Source: SAR202 cluster bacterium AD-804-J14_MRT_500m
GTDB taxonomy: Bacteria; Chloroflexota; Dehalococcoidia; UBA3495; GCA-2712585
Length of the DNA stretch: 64,000 bases
NCBI GenBank assembly: GCA_009391275.1
Contig: VEXF01000002.1
Location: 1-64,000 of the forward strand
Direction of reading: 5' to 3'
Shown here: piece by piece, positions 1 to 9,083 of the stretch
How positions within the stretch are numbered: the stretch's first letter is position 1
Layout: the number at the start of each line of letters is the position of its first letter
The notes under the pieces: generated by a model
What the model saw: only the letters and a program-made list of their open reading frames with translations
Told to the model about the DNA's origin: nothing
Databases searched by the model: none
Program-made: the position numbers and the translations under genes

Positions 1-127
1 CCTGGTTGCCTGCGGTAATGTGTGATGAGGTAGCTTGCACAGCCAATTGCCAGGACTAAAGAAAACCCTATAGAAACCGCTCCTACGAATAATGCTGCGT
101 CGAACCAAAATCCTTCGGGAAACATAC
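1..127. repeat. Inverted repeat arm matching 2689-2815
   Basis: This stretch is the exact reverse complement of 2689-2815, the end of the DUF1461 membrane protein gene; position 1 pairs with 2815 and 127 with 2689. The match stops at 128 and runs to the window edge, so its leftward extent is unknown. Immediately after it begins a reading frame that lacks its 5' half. That arrangement is typical of a chimeric contig end, for example from multiple displacement amplification, but a genuine inverted duplication cannot be excluded from sequence alone. Confidence 0.95.
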
Positions 128-375
128 TAACACCTGGAGGCAGGATACATATATCAGATATTGTGGCATTGGGCCCTATGCCAGTCGAGTTACGTGAAGA
201 TCCCCAACAATGGGCTAAATGTACGTCTGGTGCTGAAGAAGAAGAAGCGTACCTGGCACATCTTCAATTAGCAGGATTTATAGATATAGAGATTAAACAT
301 GATGGAGATCCCCGTCCTCAAGAAGGAAATATGCCGGATGCTATTTCTGTCAAAGTAGTGGCTTACAGGCCATAG
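128..375 (+). pseudogene. arsM: Arsenite methyltransferase, C-terminal fragment (5' truncated)
   Basis: Reading in frame from 130 gives LTPGGRIHISDIVALGPMP, followed by a segment with a WAKCTSGA motif and ending in ISVKVVAYRP. This matches the C-terminal part of ArsM-type arsenite S-adenosylmethyltransferases: the end of the Rossmann fold, then the conserved cysteine that helps bind As(III). The SAM-binding N-terminal part is missing because the frame meets the inverted-repeat junction at 127/128. A GTG at 163 could be called as a start of a 70-residue protein, but the homology continues upstream of it, so this is a fragment rather than a small gene. Whether the organism has an intact arsM cannot be judged here. 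Confidence 0.75.
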
Positions 376-451
376 ATATCCATTATTTTTATCGCCTATT
401 GGTTTACGACAGATTTTAACAAGCCTGAGAGATGCGTTTAATCTCATGTGA

Positions 452-1165
452 ATGGAGGACGGTTTGGTTGACAAGCACATAATCACATTTGGGGGTTTAA
501 GGCCCTCCAAAGGGAAAACCCATCCGTTGATAAGCTACGTTCTTTCATTGTCGAAAAAAGAGCACCCGAAGGTTTGTTTTATCCCTACTGCTACCGGAGA
601 TTCCGCAACCTCTATTGTGGCTTTTTATGATCGGTTCTCTTCGTCAAACGCGGACGGATCTCATATATCTCTATTCAATAGGACCATATATGACATTGAA
701 GAACATTTGTTAAACCAAGACATTATCATGGTAGGAGGTGGCAACACTGCCAACATGTTGGCTACATGGCGGATTCACGGAGTAGACGTTGCCTTAGAAA
801 AAGCGTGGAATTCTGGAGTAATACTGTGTGGTGGGAGCGCTGGATCTTTGTGCTGGTTTGAATGCGGCACCACAGACTCTTTCAATTTATATGAGCTTGA
901 GCCTCTCTACGACGGATTGGGTTTCTTGGCTGGTTCTCACTGCCCTCATTACAACGGAGAAGAGCAGAGGAGACCTTTATATCATCATTTAATATCAGAA
1001 GGGTTCGCTCCCGGTTATGCTGTAGATGACGACGCAGCAATCCATTTTATAGGCACAGATGTTCACGACGTTATTAGCTCTAACAATAACGCGGGCGCAT
1101 ACTATGTCCAGAAAATCGGGGATGAAGTTTTAGAAACTCCCCTCAAAACTAGGGTATTAAGTTGA
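452..1165 (+). CDS. Peptidase S51 (dipeptidase E/cyanophycinase-like) family protein
   Basis: The 237-residue product has the class I glutamine-amidotransferase-like fold of S51 peptidases. It shows IIMVGGGNT near residue 91, the nucleophile elbow GGSAGS at 127-132 with the catalytic serine at 129, and GSHCPHY near 151 carrying candidate catalytic histidines. It most resembles the YgaJ branch of peptidase E relatives, cytoplasmic enzymes that act on aspartyl dipeptides or related substrates; the true substrate is unknown. The ATG at 452 lies upstream of the GGAGG at 454-458, so the TTG at 464, five bases after that Shine-Dalgarno, is a credible alternative start. It has its own short upstream region and faces the leftward mazG gene. 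Confidence 0.85.
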   Translation: MEDGLVDKHIITFGGLRPSKGKTHPLISYVLSLSKKEHPKVCFIPTATGDSATSIVAFYDRFSSSNADGSHISLFNRTIYDIEEHLLNQDIIMVGGGNTANMLATWRIHGVDVALEKAWNSGVILCGGSAGSLCWFECGTTDSFNLYELEPLYDGLGFLAGSHCPHYNGEEQRRPLYHHLISEGFAPGYAVDDDAAIHFIGTDVHDVISSNNNAGAYYVQKIGDEVLETPLKTRVLS

Positions 1166-1253
1166 TTTGTTGTCTGTAAAAAATCCTGTGATGTTAAAAG
1201 CAAAACTATATGTCCCCTCTAGTGCGCTAACAACAGGAGCCCCAAACCCAGTG

Positions 1254-2054
1254 TTATTCACTTGATCCCTTGCAGCTGCCTTTAACTTCCTGCCACAACT
1301 TTTCTTTTGCGTCGAGAGGCAATTCATCAAACCCTATGCCACGCTCATTTGCTAATTTTTCCATACCCAAATACCGGCTGCGGAATTTATCGTTCGCTCT
1401 CCGAAGCGCATCTTCAGCATGGATGCCCTGCCAACGTGCCAGATTGACTAACGAAAAGAAGAGATCTCCAATTTCTTCTTCCTTGTCGTCCAAACTTTTT
1501 GCCTCTTCGACCTCTTTAACTTCTTCTAAAATTTTTCGCATGACTCCGGCCGCGTCCTCCCAGTCAAACCCTGACCGCGCCGCTCGATCTTGCATCAGTT
1601 GAGCCTGGGCCAACGAGGGTAAGGCTGCTGGTATACCATCCACTGGTGACTTGCGTTTTCCTTCTTGCTGTTTTAAGCGATCCCAGTTTCGCTCTACCTC
1701 GCGTGCATCGGTTACTTTCACGTCTCCAAATACATGTGGGTGCCTTCGGATTAATTTCTGGTTTATAGTGTCCAGAACATCGTGAACATCAAATTCTCCA
1801 GCCTTAGAAGCAATGTCAGAATGGAACATTATCTGAACTAAAATGTCACCCATCTCTTCAATCAATTTTTTTGGATCCTTGCTATCTATCGCCTCTAATA
1901 CTTCGTAGCATTCCTCTAAAAGATTACGCTTTAATGTACCGTGTGTTTGCTCAATATCCCACGGGCAACCTCCCGGTCCCCTAAGCTGGCTAACTATGCC
2001 CAGTAACATGTCAAATCCTGATTGGTCTTTTCCGCTGGTGTTCGTGGTATTCAT
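1254..2054 (-). CDS. mazG: Nucleoside triphosphate pyrophosphohydrolase MazG
   Basis: MazG hydrolyses (d)NTPs to monophosphate and pyrophosphate, cleaning damaged nucleotides and lowering (p)ppGpp-linked stress. Two MazG domains are visible. The N-terminal one has GCPWDIEQTH, then EECYEVLEAID (the EExxE metal motif) and GDILVQIMFH; the C-terminal one has EEVKEVEEA and EEIGDLFFSLVNLARW. This two-domain layout and about 266 residues are usual for bacterial MazG. The frame extends 12 codons further upstream, to 2090, but homology starts just after the methionine at 2054, which I take as the start. The gene runs leftward and is divergent from the DUF1461 gene. Confidence 0.93.
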   Translation of the reverse strand: MNTTNTSGKDQSGFDMLLGIVSQLRGPGGCPWDIEQTHGTLKRNLLEECYEVLEAIDSKDPKKLIEEMGDILVQIMFHSDIASKAGEFDVHDVLDTINQKLIRRHPHVFGDVKVTDAREVERNWDRLKQQEGKRKSPVDGIPAALPSLAQAQLMQDRAARSGFDWEDAAGVMRKILEEVKEVEEAKSLDDKEEEIGDLFFSLVNLARWQGIHAEDALRRANDKFRSRYLGMEKLANERGIGFDELPLDAKEKLWQEVKGSCKGSSE

Positions 2055-2123
2055 GGGCCGATTATATGAACGATATTCGTTGAATGGCAACTCGGCCCAT
2101 GATACCTTTGGCTCAATAAAACT

Positions 2124-2828
2124 ATGCCCGGATCCTTATCAATACTAAAGATCGTTTTGGCTCTAGCCGTGCCACTGTTCGTCGTCTGTGCCTCCGTCAC
2201 TTGGGCAACGAACGACCTAGGTTTATATGGCCGTGGGTTTGATAAATATCACATCGAGTCAACTACTGGCATCGAGCGTAAGGATCTCATGGATACCGCA
2301 GCTAAGATCAGGGGATATTTTAATTCCCGACACAGCAATTTAGAGTTACGCGTTCCAATATATGGGCAGGAGCAATCCTTGTTCAGCAAACGCGAGATTG
2401 ACCATATGGAGGACGTGAAGGGGTTAATATGGGGCGTTTATTCAATCGCCGGTATATCGGCAATGTTGTTGCTCTCAATACCAATCGTAGCCCTTACTTG
2501 GAAAGGAGTGAATATATTGCCCCAACTTGCGGTATCAATACTATGGGGATCTGGACTCACTATTAGCTTAATCATTGGGATGGGAATTTTTGTATTTGCT
2601 GCCTTCGACCAAGCGTTTTTGCTATTCCATAGAGTTAGCTTTGCCAATGAGTTCTGGCAACTGAATCCAAGACACCATTATCTGGTACGTATGTTTCCCG
2701 AAGGATTTTGGTTCGACGCAGCATTATTCGTAGGAGCGGTTTCTATAGGGTTTTCTTTAGTCCTGGCAATTGGCTGTGCAAGCTACCTCATCACACATTA
2801 CCGCAGGCAACCAGGTAAGCCAGACTAA
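2124..2828 (+). CDS. DUF1461 (TIGR01906) integral membrane protein
   Basis: The 234-residue protein has four predicted membrane spans, at about residues 6-28, 100-125, 133-162 and 196-224. Between the first two lies a roughly 70-residue extracytoplasmic loop with a YFNS segment and REIDHMEDVKGL, the signature of the DUF1461/TIGR01906 family. Some DUF1461 members (Lit proteins in Firmicutes) act in lipoprotein acyl transfer; I see no basis to assign that activity here. The last 127 bases are duplicated in inverted orientation at the left edge of the window. The gene converges on fmdB. Confidence 0.8.
   Translation: MPGSLSILKIVLALAVPLFVVCASVTWATNDLGLYGRGFDKYHIESTTGIERKDLMDTAAKIRGYFNSRHSNLELRVPIYGQEQSLFSKREIDHMEDVKGLIWGVYSIAGISAMLLLSIPIVALTWKGVNILPQLAVSILWGSGLTISLIIGMGIFVFAAFDQAFLLFHRVSFANEFWQLNPRHHYLVRMFPEGFWFDAALFVGAVSIGFSLVLAIGCASYLITHYRRQPGKPD
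2689..2815. repeat. Inverted repeat arm matching 1-127
   Basis: This is the internal partner of the terminal inverted repeat and lies wholly inside the DUF1461 coding sequence. Because it is in frame and encodes a normal family C-terminus, this copy is the original and the left-edge copy is the derived one. Confidence 0.95.
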
Positions 2829-2943
2829 CCCTTAAATTCTTGTTCACCAGCCCCAGGTTCTTCTCGAACACACCCCCAAGGGCCAAACCCGCAGAATATG
2901 AATTCTGGATCTTCCCGTATAATTGCTAACTGAGAGCTACGTA

Positions 2944-3171
2944 TTAATGCCCACAGCCACATAAGCTTGCCCCACCGCCACCACAGCACCCACCCATGCC
3001 TGCTACCGGCAGCGTTTCCCCATCGCCACCTGCTGAGACCGCTGCGAAAAGCGATAAGGCTTTTTTACTTTGCATACCACATTTTGGGCACTCTGATTGG
3101 CTGGACCCCGAGGGCTGCAAACGATCGAATCTCACATCACATTCGGTGCAAACGTATTCATAGATTGGCAT
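2944..3171 (-). CDS. FmdB-family zinc ribbon protein
   Basis: The 75-residue product begins MPIYEYVCTECD, the hallmark of the FmdB (CxxC_CXXC_SSSS) family, with zinc ligands C8, C11, C28 and C31. The tail is rich in Gly and Cys (GGCCGGGGASLCGCGH), as in many Chloroflexota members. The family is named after a putative regulator of formamidase genes but its function is unsettled. It is the third gene of the leftward polA-fpg-fmdB group, 63 bases after fpg. A formamidase-like gene does occur in the window, but 50 kb away, so no link is implied. Confidence 0.88.
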   Translation of the reverse strand: MPIYEYVCTECDVRFDRLQPSGSSQSECPKCGMQSKKALSLFAAVSAGGDGETLPVAGMGGCCGGGGASLCGCGH

Positions 3172-3234
3172 CTTATTACCTCAAGACTAGTGTCCCAATA
3201 CTTACGATTACTTTATCCCACAGATAATCCTCAG

Positions 3235-4056
3235 TCAATTCATTCTGGGTTGGCAAGATACGCAAAAATATGTGCTCCTGCCACGGATCCGTACACGTTG
3301 AATCGCTCTCCCGCAACTCGAACATGGATCCCCTATCTTTCTAGGAACCTGCAACGTTACTACTCCTTCGTAAGACTCTGTCAAACCCCGTCCTTGTTCA
3401 ACTAACCCATCAAGTAGATCAACGGCCCGAGATAACGATCTAACGATAGATTCTCGTAACAACGAAATTTTATGCCTAGGCAGATCTTTCCCAGCAGTCA
3501 ACGGATGGATATTCGATGTGAACAGTACTTCATCTGCATATATGTTCCCTATGCCTGCTATGAGTTTTTGATCACACAATAGCGCTTTCACAGGTGCCAT
3601 TTTTTTAGATAAGATTTGACCAAGCAAATCTGCGGTAAATTCAGGTTCCAACGGCTCCGGTCCCAGCATGCTAACTAGTTCATTTTCATCCTCTACAAGC
3701 CACAACATTCCTAATTTCCGAGGATCAACGAACAGCAACTCTCTCCCGTCGTCCATCGTAAAATAATTTCGCGTCATACGATGCCTAGGCTCAACCGGTG
3801 ACCTCATCAGAAGTGAGCCGGTCATCCTGAGATGGACCACCATGTTTTTCCCGTCATCCAAACGAATTATCAGGAATTTTGCCCGACGATCTATACTGCA
3901 AACCGAACGTTCTAATATCCCTAATACGAAATCTTCCAGCGACGGCGTTTTAATTGCATTGGGCCACATAACTAGAAGGTCTGTGAACTTCAGGCCAACT
4001 ATCCCGGATTTCACTAAATACCGACGCACAGCCTCTACATCCGGTAGTTCAGGCAT
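3235..4056 (-). CDS. mutM: Formamidopyrimidine-DNA glycosylase
   Basis: This bifunctional glycosylase/AP lyase removes 8-oxoguanine and formamidopyrimidines. The N-terminus MPELPDVEAVRR supplies the catalytic proline (residue 2) and glutamate (3); the usual PEVE is PDVE here. K60 in RRAKFLIIRL matches the conserved lysine, a helix-two-turn-helix region follows with GIGNIYADEVLF, and the C-terminal zinc finger is intact (C245, C248, C265, C268). The 273-residue length is normal. It follows polA by 46 bases in the same direction, forming a repair/replication operon. Confidence 0.95.
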   Translation of the reverse strand: MPELPDVEAVRRYLVKSGIVGLKFTDLLVMWPNAIKTPSLEDFVLGILERSVCSIDRRAKFLIIRLDDGKNMVVHLRMTGSLLMRSPVEPRHRMTRNYFTMDDGRELLFVDPRKLGMLWLVEDENELVSMLGPEPLEPEFTADLLGQILSKKMAPVKALLCDQKLIAGIGNIYADEVLFTSNIHPLTAGKDLPRHKISLLRESIVRSLSRAVDLLDGLVEQGRGLTESYEGVVTLQVPRKIGDPCSSCGRAIQRVRIRGRSTYFCVSCQPRMN

Positions 4057-4102
4057 TACATATCAACAATAGTCGATCAGGCTTTTGGATAGAGGTGCGT
4101 TG

Positions 4103-6892
4103 TCATCGCATATCACCCCAGTTATATCCGCTTTTCACATCAACTTTCAGTGGCACTATCATTTCCGCAAACCCGTGAAGCGCATTGGCCATTTCCTCCA
4201 ATGCGATGTCCTGAACAATCGCGAATTCATCATCGGAAGCTTCAAACATCAACTCGTCATGCACCTGCAATAGCATTTTGCTCTGGAGACCAGATTCTTC
4301 AATTCGTCTATGAACCCTGATCATTGCCAGTTTCATAATATCTGCTGCAGTCCCCTGGACCGGCATATTGATTGCCATGCGCTCACCCGCTTGTCGGACA
4401 TTCACATTTGAAGACTCGATCTCCGGAATATACCGACGTCTCCCTAGGAGCGTTTCCACATAGCCGTTTCTGGATACCGCTGCCTTGGTTTCTTTTATAT
4501 ATTCCTGGATACCCGGATACTTCGCGAAATATGTTTCAATAAAATGCCTGCCATCATCTGGAGAAAACTCGGTCTGCTGCGCAATCCCATACGCTGACAG
4601 CCCATATATCACCCCAAAATTTAAGACCTTTGCAATCCGCCTATGGTCTGGTGTCACTTTTTCAATCGGAACCTCGAACATCATTGCGGCGGTTGACGAA
4701 TGTATATCTTCCCCATTCAGGAATGCATCAACTAGACCGCTATCCTCAGAAAGATGAGCTAAGACCCGTAATTCAATCTGTGAGTAATCCGCAGATAATA
4801 ACGACCACTGTCCCTCGTTCGTTTTTTGAGCTGTGAACGCTTTTCTAACCTGTCTTCCTAATTCTGTTCTAACTGGGATATTCTGTAAGTTAGGATCGTT
4901 ACTCGACATACGACCGGTCGCTGACCCAGATTGGTTATAGCTGGTATGTATCCTATCTGACTCAGGATTCACCAGCGAAGGCAGAGAGTCTACATAGGTG
5001 CTTTTAAGTTTGGCAACTTGGCGATAATCCAATACCTCTTGCACCACAGGATGCGCTCCCCTAAGACCTTCCAACGCATTGGCATCTGTAGAGTATCCGG
5101 TCTTTGTCCTTCTTGTTTTTGGTAGTCCTAGTTGGTTAAAAAGAACATCACTCAACTGCTGGGGAGAATTGATAGTGAATTCGTGACCAACATCGTTATA
5201 TATCAGTTCTTTCAATTGACCAATCTGTTCTTTCAACTCCACTGCCATGTCCGATAAAACCCTAATATCCAACGCGATTCCATGGCGTTGCATCTTCACT
5301 AAAACATCTACCAGTGGCATTTCAACTTTTTGGAAAAGGTCCCAGAACCCCTGTTCCCGTAGGCTTTCTTCAAAAATACCTTGCAGCCGTAACGTAAAGT
5401 CTGCGTCAGCGCAGGCATAAGATACAGCGTCTTCAATTGAAACATGATCAAAAGTCTTCGCTTTTTTTCCAACCCCGATAAGCGCGCTGATAGGAGTCAT
5501 TTCCTGATTCAAGACGTCCACAGCCAAATTCTTTAACCCAATACCCTTCCGCCCCAGAATATGTGCAGCCATCATTGTATCGAAATAGATTCCCTGAACT
5601 TTCACATTATGGTTCGCCAGTACCATCACATCGTAGTTAAGATTATGTCCGGTTTTCAGCACATTTGGATCTTCCATCAATGGCCTGAGATCCGAAAGCA
5701 CATCATCCAATGAAATCTGTCGTCCTTCTAGGTGCCCGACCGGAACATACCACGCGGTTCCTGGAGATATTGAAAAACTAAGCCCAACCAGCCTAGCTTT
5801 CATAGAATTCAGATCAGTAGTTTCTGTATCAAATGAAAACCTGCCACTCTCCCACAAGGCTTCAACTAATGCTTTCAATCCCTCTTCGGTATTTACAAGT
5901 CTGTAATCGTTGGACATAGAACTGCCTGACTCAGTTCTATCAGACATCCCTTTGATGTCCGTACTAGTCACCCTCCCTTCAGGTACCCTGGGTATCACAT
6001 TAAGGAATTCTAGATCTCTCATGAAGTTGACCACATCGCTTCGCTCGTAGTCCCAGAACTTGCATTCATCCATATCTAATTTCACAGGGGCTTCACGACT
6101 TATGGTTGTCAAAAATCTACTCTCGAAAACTAAGTCTTTGTTTTCAGAAAAAGCCTTTTTTGCTCTCGGAGGCGTAACTTCCTCCAAGTTGTCGTAGACT
6201 CCTTCCAACGTCCCAAATTCGGATAGTAATTTTATGGCTGTTTTTTCACCTACGCCGGGTACCCCGGGAATGTTGTCCGAAGAATCTCCTTTAATGGCCT
6301 TGAAATCTGGCTGTTGAGATGGAGTTAGTCCTCCATAACGGTCTAGCACAGCTTGTTCATCAAACAGTTTCTGCTCTTGTACGCTATAAGACAGTAAAAC
6401 CTTTACGTGAGGGGAAACCAATTGCAAGGTGTCAGTATCACCTGTCAGGATGATGGTTTCTATATTCTGTCCTTCGGCTTGGTTCGCAAGGGTGCCCAGG
6501 ACATCATCCGCTTCGTAACCCTGCGCCTCTAACACCGGTACATTGAACGCTGCCATCAGTTGTTTTACTCGGTCGAACTGATGTCTGAGTTCAGGAGGAG
6601 TTGCAAGTCTATGAGCCTTGTATTCCAGGTATCTATCGTGCCGGAAAGTAGGCCCGTGTGTGTCAAATGCCATGATGCAATGTGTAGGACGTAGTCGTTC
6701 GATAGACCTGAGAAATGTATTAGAGAAACCCAGAACCGCGGTTGTATCTTCCCCGGAACTATTGGTTAGATTCTGCCGAGCCGCAATTGCATGGTAGGCG
6801 CGATGTATCATCGCGTGGCCATCCATAATTATCAGAAGTGGTCCCTGTCGCTCTTCAGGTAAGGATAGCTGATGCTGTCCTGTGCCGACCAT
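4103..6892 (-). CDS. polA: DNA polymerase I
   Basis: The 929-residue enzyme has all three domains. Residues 18-300 form the 5'-3' flap exonuclease, with GYEADD and the helix-hairpin-helix GVPGVGEKTA. Residues 325-515 form the 3'-5' proofreading domain with its acidic residues kept (D355 and E357 in DTET, D421, and Y492/D496). Residues 520-929 form the polymerase, with motif A DYSQIELRV at 702, motif B K755/F759/Y763 and motif C QVHDE at 876. Proofreading is therefore likely active, unlike in several thermophile homologues. It functions in Okazaki fragment maturation and excision repair. It is the first gene of the polA-fpg-fmdB group. Confidence 0.97.
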   Translation of the reverse strand: MVGTGQHQLSLPEERQGPLLIIMDGHAMIHRAYHAIAARQNLTNSSGEDTTAVLGFSNTFLRSIERLRPTHCIMAFDTHGPTFRHDRYLEYKAHRLATPPELRHQFDRVKQLMAAFNVPVLEAQGYEADDVLGTLANQAEGQNIETIILTGDTDTLQLVSPHVKVLLSYSVQEQKLFDEQAVLDRYGGLTPSQQPDFKAIKGDSSDNIPGVPGVGEKTAIKLLSEFGTLEGVYDNLEEVTPPRAKKAFSENKDLVFESRFLTTISREAPVKLDMDECKFWDYERSDVVNFMRDLEFLNVIPRVPEGRVTSTDIKGMSDRTESGSSMSNDYRLVNTEEGLKALVEALWESGRFSFDTETTDLNSMKARLVGLSFSISPGTAWYVPVGHLEGRQISLDDVLSDLRPLMEDPNVLKTGHNLNYDVMVLANHNVKVQGIYFDTMMAAHILGRKGIGLKNLAVDVLNQEMTPISALIGVGKKAKTFDHVSIEDAVSYACADADFTLRLQGIFEESLREQGFWDLFQKVEMPLVDVLVKMQRHGIALDIRVLSDMAVELKEQIGQLKELIYNDVGHEFTINSPQQLSDVLFNQLGLPKTRRTKTGYSTDANALEGLRGAHPVVQEVLDYRQVAKLKSTYVDSLPSLVNPESDRIHTSYNQSGSATGRMSSNDPNLQNIPVRTELGRQVRKAFTAQKTNEGQWSLLSADYSQIELRVLAHLSEDSGLVDAFLNGEDIHSSTAAMMFEVPIEKVTPDHRRIAKVLNFGVIYGLSAYGIAQQTEFSPDDGRHFIETYFAKYPGIQEYIKETKAAVSRNGYVETLLGRRRYIPEIESSNVNVRQAGERMAINMPVQGTAADIMKLAMIRVHRRIEESGLQSKMLLQVHDELMFEASDDEFAIVQDIALEEMANALHGFAEMIVPLKVDVKSGYNWGDMR

Positions 6893-6961
6893 ACCTCACC
6901 GCCTTTTGACAAACGATTGGCCGCATTATACACGAGCGGCCCTCTGGCCTGTGATCCAATT

Positions 6962-6979
6962 CACGACTGGCCAGTCGTG
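6962..6979. promoter_or_regulatory. 18-bp perfect palindrome upstream of polA
   Basis: The sequence CACGACTGGCCAGTCGTG reads identically on both strands. It lies about 70 bases upstream of the polA start and just past the terminator of the coaD group. It could be an operator or a second hairpin. No known regulator recognition site was identified. Confidence 0.4.
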
Positions 6980-6983
6980 TCAA

Positions 6984-7031
6984 AAAGAAATTCCCCGCCC
7001 TCTTAACAAGAAAGGGGCGGGGAATTTCTTT
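6984..7031 (-). terminator. Rho-independent terminator of the rsmD-coaD group
   Basis: A perfect 17-bp stem (6984-7000 with 7015-7031) encloses a 14-base loop. Read on the minus strand it follows the coiled-coil gene stop by about 20 bases and ends in TTTCTTTTTG. The stem core is GC-rich (CCCCGCCC with GGGCGGGG). Confidence 0.85.
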
Positions 7032-7052
7032 AAGGAAGCTTACCCGTCAGAT

Positions 7053-7562
7053 CTATTTTTTGCCGTTAGCTATAACTTCGTAGGTATCTATCCCGCTCAG
7101 AACCGAAATCCCATTGCGAATACTGGTCAAATTAGATGTTAATTGGCGCTCTAAATTTCGCAATGTCTTGGCCGCATATGAATCGGCTTCAGCTATTTTG
7201 GTGCGCGCTTCAACGTCAGCTTGCCCCGTTGTTTTACTAGCCTTACGTTCGGCTTCACCCAACATTTCCGTGGATTTCTTTAACGCCTCACGCACTACTT
7301 CAGTATCATTCAACCGGGATCTAAATTCTTCTTCCGCCTGTGCCTTTATACGCCGTCTATCCCCATCCGCCTGATTTAGTATATCGTCTTTTTTAGCTAG
7401 TATCTCTTGTGCCGCCTTTACATCTTGGGGAACCGATAACCTTAGTTGATCCATGAGTTCCTGAACCTTGTTTGCGTCCAACAGGGTACGTTGCGTGCCA
7501 GGCATCTTGAGACTTGTACTGATTAGTGCTTCCAACCGATCTATGATATTAACTATTTCCAT
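7053..7562 (-). CDS. Conserved coiled-coil protein downstream of coaD
   Basis: The 169-residue product is highly charged and almost entirely helical, with a long predicted coiled coil over about residues 55-150 (AEEEFRSRLND and EAERKASKT segments). There is no signal peptide or membrane span. It resembles ATP synthase b-subunit-like or DivIVA-like helical proteins only in composition, and I do not recognise a named family. It lies 30 bases after coaD in the same direction and ends at a strong terminator, so it is the last gene of the rsmD-coaD operon. Confidence 0.75.
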   Translation of the reverse strand: MEIVNIIDRLEALISTSLKMPGTQRTLLDANKVQELMDQLRLSVPQDVKAAQEILAKKDDILNQADGDRRRIKAQAEEEFRSRLNDTEVVREALKKSTEMLGEAERKASKTTGQADVEARTKIAEADSYAAKTLRNLERQLTSNLTSIRNGISVLSGIDTYEVIANGKK

Positions 7563-7592
7563 GCCTTCCTCCTTTGAAATAAAACGATCTTT

Positions 7593-8078
7593 CTATGCGT
7601 GCAATTCCATCTTTCCATGTATAGCGCTTGCTACTTCAGGTGATACTAAAGTTCCAACATCACCGCCTAAACCCGCTACTTCTTTCATTAGGCTAGAACT
7701 CACAAATTGATACTCCAAGCTCGTCATAAGACAAACCAGTTCAACATCAGGGGCCAATTTTTTGTTCATGAAAGCCATTTCGTATTCATATTCAAAATCT
7801 GATCCACTTCTGAGTCCCCTCACCATCACTTTGGCCCCCTTTTGCCTGGCGTAATCAACCACCAGGCTATCGAATGTATCCACTTCCACGTTTTTTAGTG
7901 TTGACAAAGACTTCTCTAACAACTCTACACGTTCTTCCACTGTGAAAAGTTGATTTTTTACTGGGTTCGAATAAATGCACACATACAGTTTTCCAAAAAT
8001 AGCTGCTGCTCTAGTGACGATATCTACATGACCCAGGGTAACTGGATCAAACGTCCCCGGATAAACTGCAGTGGTCAT
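7593..8078 (-). CDS. coaD: Phosphopantetheine adenylyltransferase
   Basis: CoaD transfers AMP from ATP to 4'-phosphopantetheine, the penultimate step of coenzyme A synthesis. The 161-residue protein has the nucleotidyltransferase motif YPGTFDPVTLGH at residues 6-17, VMVRGLRSGSDFEYE in the middle, and VSSSLMKEVA corresponding to the ISSTxxR-type motif. Length is typical. Its ATG overlaps the rsmD TGA (ATGA at 8078-8075), indicating translational coupling, a pairing common in bacteria. Confidence 0.97.
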   Translation of the reverse strand: MTTAVYPGTFDPVTLGHVDIVTRAAAIFGKLYVCIYSNPVKNQLFTVEERVELLEKSLSTLKNVEVDTFDSLVVDYARQKGAKVMVRGLRSGSDFEYEYEMAFMNKKLAPDVELVCLMTSLEYQFVSSSLMKEVAGLGGDVGTLVSPEVASAIHGKMELHA

Positions 8079-8644
8079 TGTTCTAAACCTGCCCTAAAAA
8101 CATCCACAGCACTATCGCCATACCTACGTGTTCCGCTGGACCGCAATCTACCATATCTCGACTCCAGAGCAACCCTCTTTGAATGACCTACTACCACAGT
8201 CCCACCATCCTCTACCAACCCTTCTCGTTCAAGCGCTTGTAGCACTGGGGCAAGACTCTCCATTCGATACGGTGGATCCATCAATACCAAGTTATACGAT
8301 CCTTGCAATGACGATAACGCACTCTCGGTTTTACGACAAAACACTTCGGCTCGATTCGTCAAACCCGTATTGTCCAAGTTAGACTTAATCACATCACATT
8401 GTTTCGAGCTCATCTCTACGAAATCGGCCCAAGCCGCTTCTCTGCTCAAAGCTTCTATCCCCAGCGAACCAGTTCCCGCAAAAAGATCCAGCACCCTTGC
8501 CTCGCTAATGCTGTCTTGTCCCAATATATTAAAAATGGCACTACGGACCAGATCTGAGGTGGGCCTCGCTCCGGCTATTGCCGGAGGCATCAGCTTCCTC
8601 CCGCGTACCAACCCGCCTGTCACACGCATCTTAACTGACCTCAA
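8075..8644 (-). CDS. rsmD: 16S rRNA (guanine(966)-N(2))-methyltransferase
   Basis: RsmD methylates G966 of 16S rRNA. The product shows GGLVRGRKL near the N-terminus, ARPTSDLVRSAIFNIL, the SAM-binding loop DLFAGTGSLGIEAL, and the catalytic DPPY. Methionine 6 (8629) fits the family start MRVTGG better than the first methionine, so the true product may be 184 residues. It is the first gene of the leftward group rsmD-coaD-coiled-coil protein and is divergent from greA. Confidence 0.95.
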   Translation of the reverse strand: MRSVKMRVTGGLVRGRKLMPPAIAGARPTSDLVRSAIFNILGQDSISEARVLDLFAGTGSLGIEALSREAAWADFVEMSSKQCDVIKSNLDNTGLTNRAEVFCRKTESALSSLQGSYNLVLMDPPYRMESLAPVLQALEREGLVEDGGTVVVGHSKRVALESRYGRLRSSGTRRYGDSAVDVFRAGLEQ

Positions 8645-9083
8645 TATTGTAGCCGCTGAGTTTCCTGTCAGTAAACAGTTATGTTCATTAATTTAAACGA
8701 ATTCTAACCTTAATCTGTTAAATGATCAATACACATTCCAGGGACTTCTACAATTGCCAACGTGAGATATACTTTCCTTCGTGTGACTCGTGTGACTGCA
8801 AAAGCTGCGCCAGTCACCACCGCCTCTGAACCTATTCAAGTTGTCGGTATACAACTACATCTAAATACTATTTGGATCCGGTTTATGCCGGAATCTAATC
8901 TTCGTTTAATCATTTGTGCGAACGTTACCTTTAACGCGAAACTAAAGAACCACCCCACTACCTAGCCTTACAATGTACGACTTTACAGTCGGGCGCCCTT
9001 AAATTAGAATGATGATGACTGGGAACCACGTTCTCTAAGCGTGGAGCCGAGTCCTTCTGTTTTTTGGAACATGGAGGTCTAAC
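8645..9083. other. Intergenic region between divergent rsmD and greA
   Basis: No convincing gene lies in these 439 bases. They must hold promoters for both directions. Visible elements are an imperfect direct repeat of CGTGTGACT (8779-8798), a small hairpin with CCGG arms around 8878, and, close to greA, a weak hairpin with CCACG/CGTGG arms (9026-9044) followed by a T6 run at 9060, which could act as a leader attenuator for greA-lysS-serS. Confidence 0.45.

Noticed and set aside
163..375. A 70-residue gene starting at GTG 163
   Set aside because: Family similarity to ArsM continues upstream of 163 to the junction at 128, so this is the tail of a truncated gene.
8762..8965. Possible 67-residue gene between rsmD and greA
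   Set aside because: No Shine-Dalgarno, no recognisable fold and biased composition; treated as intergenic.
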